Assembly: GCF_029888045.1 (NCBI RefSeq)
Contig: NZ_JARXRN010000020.1
Location: forward strand, 190,283 to 254,282
Reading direction: 5' to 3'
DNA from: Luteimonas rhizosphaericola
GTDB taxonomy: Bacteria > Pseudomonadota > Gammaproteobacteria > Xanthomonadales > Xanthomonadaceae
DNA length: 64,000 bases
Shown here: positions 53,465 through 62,535 of the stretch, piece by piece
Numbering within the stretch: position 1 is the first letter of the stretch
Layout: the number at the start of each line of letters is the position of its first letter
Position numbers and translations under genes: made by a program
The notes under the pieces: model-generated
The model's input: the letters and a program-made list of their open reading frames with translations, nothing else
What the model was told of the DNA's origin: nothing
Database searches by the model: none

Positions 53465-54892
53465 ATGAAGCACTGCCGGCATTTCATCGAAGGCGCGTTC
53501 CGCGACGCCGCCGACGGCCAGTGGCTGGAGGTGGCCGAGCCGGCCAACGGACGCCCGCTGGCGCGGGCGGCTGCAGGCGATCGCACGGACGTGGAGGCGG
53601 CGGTGGCCGCGGCGGACGCCGCGTTCCCGTCCTGGTCGGCCCTGCCCAACGATGCGCGTGCGCGCTGGCTCGAGCGCCTGGCCGATGCGCTGGAGGCGAA
53701 AGCCGAACTGTTCGCCGAGGCCGAATCGCGCGATGCCGGCAAGCCGATCCGGCTGGCGCGCGAGATCGAGATCCCGCGCGCGATCGCCAACCTGCGCTTC
53801 TTCGCCCACGCCGCCACCCAGTTCGCCAGCGAATCCCACCACGGCCAGGCGGGGCTGAACTACACCCTGCGCCAGCCGCTGGGCGTGGTGGCCGCGATCT
53901 CGCCCTGGAACCTGCCGCTGTACCTGCTGACCTGGAAGATCGCGCCGGCGCTGGCCGCCGGCAACACGGTGGTGGCCAAGCCGTCGGAGGTCACGCCGCT
54001 GACGGCCACCATGCTGGCCGAACTGGCGCAGGAGATCGGCCTGCCGGCGGGCGTGCTCAACATCGTCCACGGCCGCGGCGCGGACGCCGGCGAGGCGCTG
54101 GTCGCCCATCCCCGGGTGCGCGCGGTGTCCTTCACCGGCAGCACCGCGGTCGGCACGCGCATCGCGTCGCTCGCCGCGCCGCAGCTGAAGAAGGTCTCGC
54201 TGGAACTCGGCGGCAAGAACGCGACCCTGGTGTTCGCCGACAGCGACTGGCAGGACCAGCTCGACACCCTCGTACGCTCGGCGTTCCAGAATAGCGGCCA
54301 GATCTGCCTGTGCGGCTCGCGCATCCTGGTCGAGCGCTCGATCCTGTCCGCCTTCACCGAGGCCTTCGTGGCGCGCGTGCGCGCGCTGCGCATCGGCGAC
54401 CCGGTCGATCCGGACACCCAGTTCGGCCCGCTGGTCTCGCAGGCGCATTTCGACAAGGTGGTCGCGGCCCTGGCGCGCGCCCGCGACGAGGGCGGTCGCG
54501 TGCTGTGCGGCGGGGAGGCGCTCGACCGTCCCGGCTGGTTCGTCGCGCCCACGGTGATCGACGGGCTGGGCCCCGAATGCGCCAGCAACCGCGAGGAGAT
54601 CTTCGGGCCGGTCGCCACGCTGCAGGCCTTCGACGACGAGACCGACGCCCTGCGCCTGGCCAATGCGGTGGAGTACGGCCTCTCGGCCTCGGTCTGGACC
54701 CGCGACCTCGACCGCGCCCACCGGCTGGCCGCCGCGCTGCGCGTGGGCATCGTGTGGATCAACGCCTGGATGCTGCGCGACCTGCGCACGCCGTTCGGCG
54801 GCACCGGCCGCTCCGGCCTGGGGCGCGAGGGCGGCATGGAGGCGATGCGCTTCTTCACCGAGCCCAGGAACGTGGCCATCGCTTTGCGATAA
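53465..54892 (+). CDS. nbaE: 2-aminomuconate semialdehyde dehydrogenase
   Basis: A 475-residue NAD-dependent aldehyde dehydrogenase with the family blocks 'GVVAAISPWNLPLYLLTWKIAPALAAGNTVVAKPSEVTP', 'VSFTGSTAVGTR', catalytic Glu in 'KVSLELGGKNATLVF' and catalytic Cys in 'QNSGQICLCGSRIL'. The best-fitting family is hydroxy/aminomuconate semialdehyde dehydrogenase. Its place with nbaF-, nbaC- and nbaD-like genes and kynU/kmo makes oxidation of 2-aminomuconate semialdehyde to 2-aminomuconate the likely reaction. First gene of the operon. Confidence 0.88.
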   Translation: MKHCRHFIEGAFRDAADGQWLEVAEPANGRPLARAAAGDRTDVEAAVAAADAAFPSWSALPNDARARWLERLADALEAKAELFAEAESRDAGKPIRLAREIEIPRAIANLRFFAHAATQFASESHHGQAGLNYTLRQPLGVVAAISPWNLPLYLLTWKIAPALAAGNTVVAKPSEVTPLTATMLAELAQEIGLPAGVLNIVHGRGADAGEALVAHPRVRAVSFTGSTAVGTRIASLAAPQLKKVSLELGGKNATLVFADSDWQDQLDTLVRSAFQNSGQICLCGSRILVERSILSAFTEAFVARVRALRIGDPVDPDTQFGPLVSQAHFDKVVAALARARDEGGRVLCGGEALDRPGWFVAPTVIDGLGPECASNREEIFGPVATLQAFDDETDALRLANAVEYGLSASVWTRDLDRAHRLAAALRVGIVWINAWMLRDLRTPFGGTGRSGLGREGGMEAMRFFTEPRNVAIALR

Positions 54893-54920
54893 TGGCCCGG
54901 ACCCTTCCACGGAGACCGCG

Positions 54921-55583
54921 ATGAGCCGACTGCAGGAACTGCTGGAGAAGAACGAAGCCTGGGCCGCCCGGATCGAGGCGGAGGACCCGACCTTCTTCAG
55001 CCGGCTCTCGGAGATCCAGACGCCGAAGTTCCTGTGGATCGGCTGCTCGGATTCGCGCGTGCCCGCCAACCAGATCGTCGACATGGCGCCGGGGGAGGTG
55101 TTCGTCCACCGCAACATCGCCAACGTGGTGGTGCACACCGACCTCAACTGCCTGTCGGTGATCCAGTTCGCGGTCGACGTGCTCAAGGTCGAGCACATCC
55201 TGGTGGTCGGCCACTACGGCTGCGGCGGCGTGCTGGCCGCGCTCAAGGGCATGCGCGTGGGCCTGGCCGACAACTGGATCCGGCACGTCAAGGACGTGGC
55301 CAACAAGCACGACCCGGTGCTGGGGGAGATCCCCGACGAGCGCCTGCGCCACGACCGCCTGTGCGAGCTCAACGTGCTCGAGCAGGTGTCCAACGTGTGC
55401 GAGACCACGATCGTGCGCGATGCCTGGTCGCGCGGGCAGAACGTGCACGTGTACGGCTGGGTCTACACCCTGCGCGACGGCCGGGTGCACGACCTCGGGC
55501 TCGACATCGACAGCGAGCAGGCGCTCGCCGACCAGTACGCGCCGGCCCTGGCGCGGATACGGGTCGACCGGGAAGACCGGTGA
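54921..55583 (+). CDS. can: Beta-carbonic anhydrase
   Basis: A 220-residue beta-carbonic anhydrase. The zinc ligands and dyad are at the same positions as in E. coli Can: C42, D44, R46 ('[13 protein letters not shown]'), H98 and C101 ('GHYGCGG'). It interconverts CO2 and bicarbonate in the cytoplasm. It sits inside the kynurenine operon and overlaps the RidA gene by 4 nt (GTGA). A GATAAT upstream, in the end of the dehydrogenase gene, may give it its own promoter. Confidence 0.95.
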   Translation: MSRLQELLEKNEAWAARIEAEDPTFFSRLSEIQTPKFLWIGCSDSRVPANQIVDMAPGEVFVHRNIANVVVHTDLNCLSVIQFAVDVLKVEHILVVGHYGCGGVLAALKGMRVGLADNWIRHVKDVANKHDPVLGEIPDERLRHDRLCELNVLEQVSNVCETTIVRDAWSRGQNVHVYGWVYTLRDGRVHDLGLDIDSEQALADQYAPALARIRVDREDR

Positions 55584-56017
55584 CCGGCGTGGCGGGCGTA
55601 CAGGCGGGCAACGCGCCGACGCCCGTCGGCCGCTACCCGCACGCGCGCCGCCACGGCGACCTGCTGTTCCTCTCGGGCATCGGCCCGCGCGATCCGGCGA
55701 CCGATGCCGTCCCGGGCAACGTGCTCGACGCGGACGGACGGGTGGTCGCGCACGACATCGCCGCGCAGGCGCGCGCCGTGTTCGCCAACGTGCGCGCGGT
55801 GCTCGAGGCCGGCGGCGCCCGCTGGGAGGACCTGCTCGACGTGACCGTCTACCTCACCGACATGGCCGGCGACTTCGCCGGCTACAACGCGGTCTGGGCC
55901 GAGCACTTCCCGGACCCCGCCACCGCGCCCTGCCGCACCACGTTCGGCATCGACGCGCTGCCCACGCCGATCGCGATCGAGCTCAAGTGCATCGCCGCCC
56001 TGAGGACCTCGCCATGA
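55580..56017 (+). CDS. nbaF: RidA-family 2-aminomuconate deaminase
   Basis: A 145-residue YjgF/RidA-fold protein from a GTG start: '[18 protein letters not shown]', '[43 protein letters not shown]', '[26 protein letters not shown]' (conserved Arg in 'CRTTF'). In Pseudomonas fluorescens KU-7 the 2-aminomuconate deaminase of the nitrobenzoate/kynurenine lower pathway is a protein of this family. The operon context supports conversion of 2-aminomuconate to 4-oxalocrotonate with ammonia release. It overlaps both neighbours (4 nt with can; 4 nt with nbaC). Confidence 0.88.
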   Translation: MTGVAGVQAGNAPTPVGRYPHARRHGDLLFLSGIGPRDPATDAVPGNVLDADGRVVAHDIAAQARAVFANVRAVLEAGGARWEDLLDVTVYLTDMAGDFAGYNAVWAEHFPDPATAPCRTTFGIDALPTPIAIELKCIAALRTSP

Positions 56018-56562
56018 TCGCCGCCCCGCTCGACTTCCAGCAGTGGATCGAGGACAACCGCCACCTGCTGAAGCCGCCGGTGGGCAACAAGTGCCTGTAC
56101 GACGGCGAGTTCATCGTGATGATCGTGGGCGGCCCCAATGCCCGCACCGACTACCACTGGGAGGAAGGCCCGGAGTGGTTCTACCAGCTCGAGGGCGAGA
56201 TGGTGCTGCGCATCCAGGAAGAAGGGAAAGTGCGCGACATCCCGATCCGCGCCGGCGAGACCTTCCTGCTGCCGCCGCGGGTCGCGCACTCGCCGCAGCG
56301 CGCCGAGGGCTCGGTGGGCCTGGTGATCGAACGCCGGCGGCTGGCGCACGAGGACGACGGCCTGCTGTGGTTCTGCGAACGCTGCAACGCGAAGGTGTAC
56401 GAGGAGTATTTCCACCTCGAGGACATCGAGCAGGACTTCTTCCGCGTGTTCGAGCGCTTCTACCGCGACGACGTGCTGCGCACCTGCAAGTCCTGCGGCC
56501 ACCTCAACCCGCGCCCCTCGCGCTACGAACTGCAGGCCGATTCGCAGGCCGACATCACCTGA
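56014..56562 (+). CDS. nbaC: 3-hydroxyanthranilate 3,4-dioxygenase
   Basis: A 182-residue cupin dioxygenase that opens the ring of 3-hydroxyanthranilate. The Fe(II) ligands H48, E54 and H92 are present ('[17 protein letters not shown]', '[11 protein letters not shown]'), as is the rubredoxin-like site C121, C124, C158, C161, as in the bacterial enzyme. Its product, 2-amino-3-carboxymuconate semialdehyde, is the substrate of the decarboxylase encoded downstream, or cyclises to quinolinate for NAD synthesis. Confidence 0.96.
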   Translation: MIAAPLDFQQWIEDNRHLLKPPVGNKCLYDGEFIVMIVGGPNARTDYHWEEGPEWFYQLEGEMVLRIQEEGKVRDIPIRAGETFLLPPRVAHSPQRAEGSVGLVIERRRLAHEDDGLLWFCERCNAKVYEEYFHLEDIEQDFFRVFERFYRDDVLRTCKSCGHLNPRPSRYELQADSQADIT

Positions 56563-56575
56563 GGCCGCGACGAAG

Positions 56576-57196
56576 ATGAATCACAGGCACGCCGCCACCC
56601 TGCTGTCGGTCCTCGCGTTCTGTTTCGCCGGGCCGGCATTTGCGGTGCATCCCGAGCTGGCTGCGATCCACGAGGCCGACCAGGCTGCACGGTCCGAGCC
56701 GGCGGCGATCGACTGGAAGACGCTCGCGGTCGAGGATCGGGCGCGCCGCGAACGCGTGATGCAGTTGCTGCGCGCGGGCGAAGTCAAGGCCGCCGTCGAC
56801 TACTACCACGCGGCGATGGTCTACCAGCACGGCCAAGGCCTGGAGGACATCCGGCTTGCGCATGCGCTGGCGACGGTCGCGATGTCGCTGGAGCCGGACG
56901 AGGCGAGGTATCGCTGGCTGGTGGCGGCCTCCTGGGACCGCATCATGACCACCCAGCTGCAGCCGCAATGGTACGGAACCCAGTTCCAGAGCACTCCGGC
57001 CGGCATGTTCCTGTATCCGGTCGCCGACGGTGCCGTCAGCGACCAGGACCGCCGGGCGATGCAGGTGCCGACGCTCGACGAGTCCCGGGGCCGCGTAGCG
57101 GAGATGGCGCGGATGAATGGACTGGAGGTCGATCCCGCGCCGCCGACCATCGAACAGCTGCGCGAGGCCAGGCGCGTTCCCGACCGCGCCCCCTGA
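56576..57196 (+). CDS. Exported protein of unknown function inside the kynurenine operon
   Basis: A 206-residue protein with a cleavable signal peptide ('LLSVLAFCFAGPAFAVHPE') and a helical core with 'RARRERVMQLLRAGEVKAAVDYYHAAMVYQHGQGLEDIRLAHALATVAMSLEPDEARYRWLVAASWDRIM'. This resembles a domain (DUF6624-like) found in uncharacterised exported proteins; the match is tentative. It has no visible role in cytoplasmic kynurenine chemistry yet lies between two pathway genes with a 13-nt gap upstream. Confidence 0.7.
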   Translation: MNHRHAATLLSVLAFCFAGPAFAVHPELAAIHEADQAARSEPAAIDWKTLAVEDRARRERVMQLLRAGEVKAAVDYYHAAMVYQHGQGLEDIRLAHALATVAMSLEPDEARYRWLVAASWDRIMTTQLQPQWYGTQFQSTPAGMFLYPVADGAVSDQDRRAMQVPTLDESRGRVAEMARMNGLEVDPAPPTIEQLREARRVPDRAP

Positions 57197-57237
57197 CACC
57201 ACCGTTGCGTCCGTGCGCCACCTCGGCCCTCCCGACG

Positions 57238-57243
57238 TAGCAT
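57238..57243 (+). promoter_or_regulatory. -10-like TAGCAT 6 nt before the ACMS decarboxylase ATG
   Basis: TAGCAT-AGGCGC-ATG after the 53-nt gap following the unknown exported-protein gene. It would start a second transcript nbaD-kynU-kmo with a leaderless first gene. Confidence 0.45.
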
Positions 57244-57249
57244 AGGCGC

Positions 57250-58275
57250 ATGCTCAAGATCGACATCCACGCCCACTACCTGCCGCGCGACTGGCCCGAC
57301 CTGGCCCGCCGCTACGGCGAGGCGCGGTTTCCGGTGATCCACCACACCGACGACGGCCGCCACCGGATCTACAAGGACGGGCGCTTCTTCCGGGAGATCT
57401 GGTCCAAGACCTGGGACCCGCGCGAACGCATCGACGACTACGCGCGGTTCGGGGTGCAGGTGCAGGTGATCAGTACCGTGCCGGTGATGTTCAGCTACTG
57501 GGCCAAGCCCGCGCACGCGCTGGAGCTGCACCAGGCGCTCAACGACCATATGGCCGCCACCTGCCGCGAGTTCCCGCGCCACTACGCCGGCATCGGCACG
57601 GTGCCGCTGCAGTCGCCGCGGCTGGCGGTGCAGGAACTGGAGCGGTGCATGGACCAGCTCGACCTGCAGGGGGTGCAGATCGGCTCCCATGTCACCGGCC
57701 CCGACGGCAGCCACTGGAACCTCGACGCGCCCGAACTGTTCCCGTTCTTCGAGGCCGCCGCGGACCTGGGCGCCGCGATCCTGGTGCATCCCTGGGACAT
57801 GATGGGCACCGACACCATGCCCAAATACTGGCTGCCCTGGCTGGTGGGCATGCCGGCCGAACAGTCGCGCGCGGCGTGCTGCCTGGTGTTCGGCGGCGTG
57901 CTCGAACGCCTGCCGAACCTCAAGGTCTGCATGGCGCACGGCGGCGGCAGCTTCCCCTACACCATCGGCCGGATCGAGCATGGCTTCAACATGCGACCGG
58001 ACCTGGTGGCGACCGACAACCCGCACAATCCGCGCGACTACCTCAAGCGCCTGTACTTTGATTCCTGGGTGGCCGATCCGCGCGCGCTGCGCTACCTGCT
58101 CGACACCTGCGGCACGGAGCGGGTGATGCTGGGCACCGACTATCCCTTCCCGCTGGGCGAACAGGAACCCGGCGCGGGGATCGAGGCGATCGAACTCGAC
58201 GAGGCCGCGCGGGCGCGGCTGTACCACGGCACCGCGCTGGAATGGCTGGACCTGCCGCTGTCGAGGTTCGCATGA
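57250..58275 (+). CDS. nbaD: 2-amino-3-carboxymuconate-6-semialdehyde decarboxylase (ACMSD)
   Basis: A 341-residue amidohydrolase-fold, zinc-dependent decarboxylase: H7 and H9 in 'MLKIDIHAHYLPRDWPD', 'QVQVISTVPVMFSYW', 'AILVHPWDMMGTDTMPKYWLPWLVGMPAE' and Asp in 'VMLGTDYPFPLGEQEPG' supply the metal site. It decarboxylates ACMS and steers it away from quinolinate/NAD synthesis into catabolism. Overlaps kynU by 4 nt (ATGA). Confidence 0.95.
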   Translation: MLKIDIHAHYLPRDWPDLARRYGEARFPVIHHTDDGRHRIYKDGRFFREIWSKTWDPRERIDDYARFGVQVQVISTVPVMFSYWAKPAHALELHQALNDHMAATCREFPRHYAGIGTVPLQSPRLAVQELERCMDQLDLQGVQIGSHVTGPDGSHWNLDAPELFPFFEAAADLGAAILVHPWDMMGTDTMPKYWLPWLVGMPAEQSRAACCLVFGGVLERLPNLKVCMAHGGGSFPYTIGRIEHGFNMRPDLVATDNPHNPRDYLKRLYFDSWVADPRALRYLLDTCGTERVMLGTDYPFPLGEQEPGAGIEAIELDEAARARLYHGTALEWLDLPLSRFA

Positions 58276-59549
58276 GCGACCTGTTCACCGACGCCCATGC
58301 CGCGGCGCTCGACGCCGCCGATCCGCTGCGCGGGTATCGCGACCAGTTCCTCCTGCCGCGCCACGGCGACCGCGAGCAGGCCTATTTCTGCGGCAACTCG
58401 CTGGGCCTGCAGCCGCGCGGGGCGCGGGCGCACGTCGAGCAGGTGCTGGACAAATGGGCCACCGAGGCGGTCGAAGGCCACTTCACCGGGCAGGCGCAGT
58501 GGATGCCCTACCACGAACTGGTGCGCGACCCGCTGGCGGAGGTGGTGGGCGCCGAGCCGTCCGAAGTGGTGGCGATGAACTCGCTCACCGCCAACCTGCA
58601 CCTGATGATGGTGAGCTTCTACCGGCCGACCATCGAACGCACCGCGATCCTGGTCGAAGCCGGCAGCTTTCCCTCCGACCGCTACGCGGTGGAGTCGCAG
58701 CTGCGCTACCGCGGCCTGCCGCCGGCGCACACCCTGATCGAACTTGCGCCGGACCTGCCTGGCGGCCTGTTCTCGATGGAGGCGATCGAACGCGCCATCC
58801 GCGAACACGGCAAACGCCTGGCGCTGGTGCTGTGGCCCGGCGTGCAGTACCGCACCGGCCAGGCCTTCGACCTGGCGGAGATCGCGCGCATCACCCATGA
58901 GGTCGGCGCAATCTGCGGTTTCGACCTGGCGCACGCGGTGGGCAACCTGCCGCTGCAGCTGCACGACAGCGGCGCGGATTTCGCGGTGTGGTGCCACTAC
59001 AAGTACATGAACGCGGGCCCCGGCGCCGTCGCGGGCTGTTTCGTGCACGCGCGTCACGCGCGGACCGACCGGCCACGGTTCGCCGGCTGGTGGGGCCACG
59101 AGGCCGCCACGCGCTTCCGCATGGGGCCGGAGTTCGTGCCCACGCCCGGCGCCGATGGCTGGCAGCTGAGCAACCCGCCGATCCTCGCGCTCGCGCCCCT
59201 GCGCGCGGCGCTGGACCTGTTCGCCGGCGCGGGCATGGCGGCGCTGCGCGGGAAATCGGTGCGCCTGACCGGCTATCTCGAAGCCCTGATCGACGCCGGC
59301 CTGGCCGACGTGCTGGACGTGGTGACCCCGCGCGATCCGGCGCAGCGCGGCTGCCAGCTCTCGCTGCGCGTGGCCGGCGGCCGCGAGCGCGGTCGCGCGC
59401 TGTTCGGGTTCCTGGGCGCGCAGGGCATCGTCGGCGACTGGCGCGAACCGGACGTGATCCGCATCTCCCCTGCCCCGCTCTACAACACCCACGCCGACGT
59501 CCTGCGCTTCGCGCGCGCGGTGGAGCAGTGGCGGAGCGCCGCGGCGTGA
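58272..59549 (+). CDS. kynU: Kynureninase
   Basis: A 425-residue PLP aminotransferase-fold enzyme cleaving kynurenine to anthranilate and hydroxykynurenine to 3-hydroxyanthranilate. Family blocks include 'AYFCGNSLGLQPRGARAHVEQVLDKWATEAVEGHF', 'MNSLTANLHLMMVSFYRP', the PLP lysine in 'VWCHYKYMNAGPGAVAGCFVH' and 'GWWGHEAATRFRMG'. Coupled to the decarboxylase and kmo genes by overlapping start/stop codons. Confidence 0.97.
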   Translation: MSDLFTDAHAAALDAADPLRGYRDQFLLPRHGDREQAYFCGNSLGLQPRGARAHVEQVLDKWATEAVEGHFTGQAQWMPYHELVRDPLAEVVGAEPSEVVAMNSLTANLHLMMVSFYRPTIERTAILVEAGSFPSDRYAVESQLRYRGLPPAHTLIELAPDLPGGLFSMEAIERAIREHGKRLALVLWPGVQYRTGQAFDLAEIARITHEVGAICGFDLAHAVGNLPLQLHDSGADFAVWCHYKYMNAGPGAVAGCFVHARHARTDRPRFAGWWGHEAATRFRMGPEFVPTPGADGWQLSNPPILALAPLRAALDLFAGAGMAALRGKSVRLTGYLEALIDAGLADVLDVVTPRDPAQRGCQLSLRVAGGRERGRALFGFLGAQGIVGDWREPDVIRISPAPLYNTHADVLRFARAVEQWRSAAA

Positions 59550-60898
59550 GCGACCCGCGCACGATCACCATCATCGGCGCCGGGCTGGCGGGGACGCTGC
59601 TGGCCACCCTGCTGGCGCAGCGCGGCTGGACGGTCGAGGTCTTCGAGCGCCGCGGCGATCCGCGCATGCACGGCTACGCCGGCGGGCGCTCGATCAACCT
59701 GGCCCTGGCCGAACGCGGACTGCACGCGCTGCGCCAGGCCGGCGCCGACCTCGGGGTGATGCAGCAGGCGGTGATGATGCGCGGGCGCATGGTGCATCCG
59801 CTGGGCGGCACGCCGGAGCTGCAGCGTTACGGGCGCGACGACAGCGAGGTGATCTGGTCGATCAACCGCGGCGAACTCAACATCGTGCTCATCGAGGCCG
59901 CCGAGGCCGCCGGTGCGACCCTGCACTTCGACCGCCGCCTGGAGGACGTCGATTTCGCCGCCGGCACCATGCGCGTGCTCGGCGAGGGCCACGACGAGCG
60001 CCGCGCCTTCGACACCCTGGTGGGTGCGGACGGCGCCGGCTCGACCCTGCGCGCGCGGATGATGCGGATGCAGGACCTGGGCGAGCGCACCGAATGGCTC
60101 GACCACGGCTACAAGGAACTCGAGATCCCGCCCGGCCCCGGCGGCGCGTTCCGGATCGAGCCCAACGCGCTGCACATCTGGCCGCGCGGGCACTACATGT
60201 GCATCGCCCTGCCCAACGACGAGCGCACCTTCACCGTCACCCTGTTCATGCCGCACGAAGGCCCGTACCCGAGCTTCGCGACCGTGGACGACGGCCCGGC
60301 GGCGCGCGCGCTGTTCGAGGCGCAGTTCGCCGACGCGGTGCCGCTGATCCCGATGCTGGAAGAGGACTACGAGCGCAACCCCACCGGCATGCTCGGCACG
60401 CTGTACCTGGACCGCTGGCACCTGGACGGACGCGCGGTGCTGCTCGGCGACGCCGCGCACGCGATGGTGCCGTTCCACGGCCAGGGCATGAACTGCGCGT
60501 TCGAGGACTGCGTGGCACTGGCTGACCGGCTCGCGCCCGGCGTGGAATTCGCCGATGCGTATGCCGCGTTCGCCGCGGAGCGCATGCCGGATGCCGCGGC
60601 GATCCAGCACATGGCGCTGGAGAACTACATCGAGATGCGCGACCGCGTGGACGACCACGACTATCGCCTGCAGCGCGCCCTCGAGCTGCTGCTGCAGGAG
60701 CGGCATCCGGGCCGCTTCGTGCCCCACTACGCCATGGTCAGCTTCATGCGCATCCCGTATTCGGTCGCGCTGGCGCGCAGTGAGCTCCAGCGCGGGATCC
60801 TGGCGCGCGCCACCGCGGGCCTGGCGTCGCTGGACGCGGTGGACTGGGCCGCGCTCGATGCCGACGTGCGGGCGCGGCTGACGCCGATCGCGGACTGA
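59546..60898 (+). CDS. kmo: Kynurenine 3-monooxygenase
   Basis: A 450-residue FAD-dependent aromatic hydroxylase from a GTG start, overlapping kynU by 4 nt. It has the dinucleotide motif 'ITIIGAGLAGTLLATLLAQRGW', 'YAGGRSINLALAERGLHALR', the 'DTLVGADGAGS' motif and 'AVLLGDAAHAMVPFHGQGMNCAFEDC'. The C-terminus carries the hydrophobic segment typical of membrane-associated KMO. It makes 3-hydroxykynurenine for kynU and nbaC. Tryptophan dioxygenase and formamidase are not in the window. Confidence 0.97.
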   Translation: MSDPRTITIIGAGLAGTLLATLLAQRGWTVEVFERRGDPRMHGYAGGRSINLALAERGLHALRQAGADLGVMQQAVMMRGRMVHPLGGTPELQRYGRDDSEVIWSINRGELNIVLIEAAEAAGATLHFDRRLEDVDFAAGTMRVLGEGHDERRAFDTLVGADGAGSTLRARMMRMQDLGERTEWLDHGYKELEIPPGPGGAFRIEPNALHIWPRGHYMCIALPNDERTFTVTLFMPHEGPYPSFATVDDGPAARALFEAQFADAVPLIPMLEEDYERNPTGMLGTLYLDRWHLDGRAVLLGDAAHAMVPFHGQGMNCAFEDCVALADRLAPGVEFADAYAAFAAERMPDAAAIQHMALENYIEMRDRVDDHDYRLQRALELLLQERHPGRFVPHYAMVSFMRIPYSVALARSELQRGILARATAGLASLDAVDWAALDADVRARLTPIAD

Positions 60899-60944
60899 TC
60901 GCAGGCCCCTCGGCAGGGCGGCGGACCTGCCGCGCCACCCGGCC

Positions 60945-60950
60945 TACAAT
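60945..60950 (+). promoter_or_regulatory. -10-like TACAAT 6 nt before sbcB ATG
   Basis: TACAAT-GCCGAC-ATG in the 58-nt kmo-sbcB gap, giving a predicted leaderless transcript separate from the kynurenine operon. Confidence 0.55.
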
Positions 60951-60956
60951 GCCGAC

Positions 60957-62504
60957 ATGCCGGCCAGCTTCCTGTTCTACGACCTCGAAACCTTCGGCGC
61001 CGACCCGCGGCGCACCCGCATCGCGCAGTTCGCCGCGATCCGCACCGACGAATCGCTGCAGCAGATCGACGAACCGATCGACTTTCTCGTCCGCCCCGCG
61101 GACGACCTGCTGCCCTCGCCCGACGCCTCGATGGTCACCGGCCTGGCGCCGCAGGACGTGCTGGACCAGGGCGTGACGGAAGCGGAGGCGTTCTCGCGCA
61201 TATTCGACGAGATGGCGCGGCCGCAGACCTGCACCCTGGGCTACAACTCGCTGCGCTTCGACGACGAATTCGTCCGCTTCGGCCTGTACCGCAACTTCTT
61301 CGACGCCTACGAGCGCGAGTGGCGCGGCGGCAACAGCCGCTGGGACCTGCTCGACGCGATGCGGCTGGCGCACGCGCTGCGCCCCGATGGGATCGCCTGG
61401 CCCCAGCGCAACGACGGCAAAGGCACCTCGTTCAAGCTCGAACACCTGGCGACGGCCAACGGCGTGCGCACCGGCGACGCGCACGAGGCGCTGTCGGACG
61501 TGCGCGCGCTGATCGGGCTCGCGCGGCGCTTCCGCGAGGCGCAGCCGCGCCTGTGGCAGTACGCGCTGCAGCTGCGCGACAAGCGCTTCGCCGCCAGCCT
61601 GGTGGACACCGTGGCGATGACGCCGCTGCTGCACGTCTCGCAGCGCTATCCGGCCAGCCGCCAGTGCGCGGCGCCGGTCGTGCCGCTGGCCAGGCACCCG
61701 CGCTACGACACCCGGGTGATCGTGTTCGACCTCGACAGCGACCCCGCGCCGCTGCTGGACCTCGATGCCGAAACGATCGCCGCGCGCCTGTACCTGCGCG
61801 CCGACCAGCTTGGCGAGGGCGAAAGCCGCATTGCGCTGAAGGAAGTCCATCTCAACCGTTGCCCGGCGCTGGTGCGCTGGGACCACCTGCGCGACGAGGA
61901 TTTCGCCCGGCTCTCGATCGACCCGGCCATTGCCCTGCAGCGCGCGGAGCGGCTGCGGGCCGCCGGCCCGGCGCTGGCGGGGAAGCTGCGGCAGGTCTAC
62001 GAGCGGGACCAGGCATTCGCGCCGGGCGACGCCGACGCGGGCCTGTACGACGGCTTCATTCCGGACGGCGACAAGCGCCTGTTCGCCGACGTGCGCACCA
62101 CGCCGCCGGCGCAACTGGGGGCGCGCACTTTCGGCTTCCAGGATCCGCGCATGCGAGAACTGCTGTTCCGCTACCGCGCGCGTAACTGGCCGCACACGCT
62201 GGACGCCGGCGAACGCCTGCGCTGGGACGCCTACCGGCGCCTGCGCCTGGCCGACGGCAGCGGCCTGTCCGAACTCGGGTTCACGCAGTATTTCGAGCGC
62301 ATCGCGACACTGCGCAGCGGCCACGCCGCCGACCCGGACCGCCTGCGCCTGCTCGACCGGCTGCGGCACTGGGGCGAGGATCTGGCGCGCAGCCTCGGCA
62401 GCGACGCCGCGCCACTCGCGCAGGAGGCGGGCCGTGCCGCGCCGGCCGTCACGGCCGGCCCGCCGTCCGATCCGGTCACGCCATCCCTGTTCCCGACCCG
62501 CTGA
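60957..62504 (+). CDS. sbcB: Exodeoxyribonuclease I
   Basis: A 515-residue DEDD-family 3'-5' ssDNA exonuclease: ExoI motif 'FLFYDLETFGADPRRTRIAQFAAIRTD', ExoII 'TLGYNSLRFDDEFVRFGLYRNFFDAYEREW', ExoIII with 'GDAHEALSDVRALIGLARRF', then SH3-like and C-terminal helical domains. It acts in recombination and mismatch repair. Unrelated in function to the upstream kynurenine genes. Confidence 0.96.
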   Translation: MPASFLFYDLETFGADPRRTRIAQFAAIRTDESLQQIDEPIDFLVRPADDLLPSPDASMVTGLAPQDVLDQGVTEAEAFSRIFDEMARPQTCTLGYNSLRFDDEFVRFGLYRNFFDAYEREWRGGNSRWDLLDAMRLAHALRPDGIAWPQRNDGKGTSFKLEHLATANGVRTGDAHEALSDVRALIGLARRFREAQPRLWQYALQLRDKRFAASLVDTVAMTPLLHVSQRYPASRQCAAPVVPLARHPRYDTRVIVFDLDSDPAPLLDLDAETIAARLYLRADQLGEGESRIALKEVHLNRCPALVRWDHLRDEDFARLSIDPAIALQRAERLRAAGPALAGKLRQVYERDQAFAPGDADAGLYDGFIPDGDKRLFADVRTTPPAQLGARTFGFQDPRMRELLFRYRARNWPHTLDAGERLRWDAYRRLRLADGSGLSELGFTQYFERIATLRSGHAADPDRLRLLDRLRHWGEDLARSLGSDAAPLAQEAGRAAPAVTAGPPSDPVTPSLFPTR

Positions 62505-62535
62505 GCCTACGTACCGCACCGCGCCCGCCCCACCC

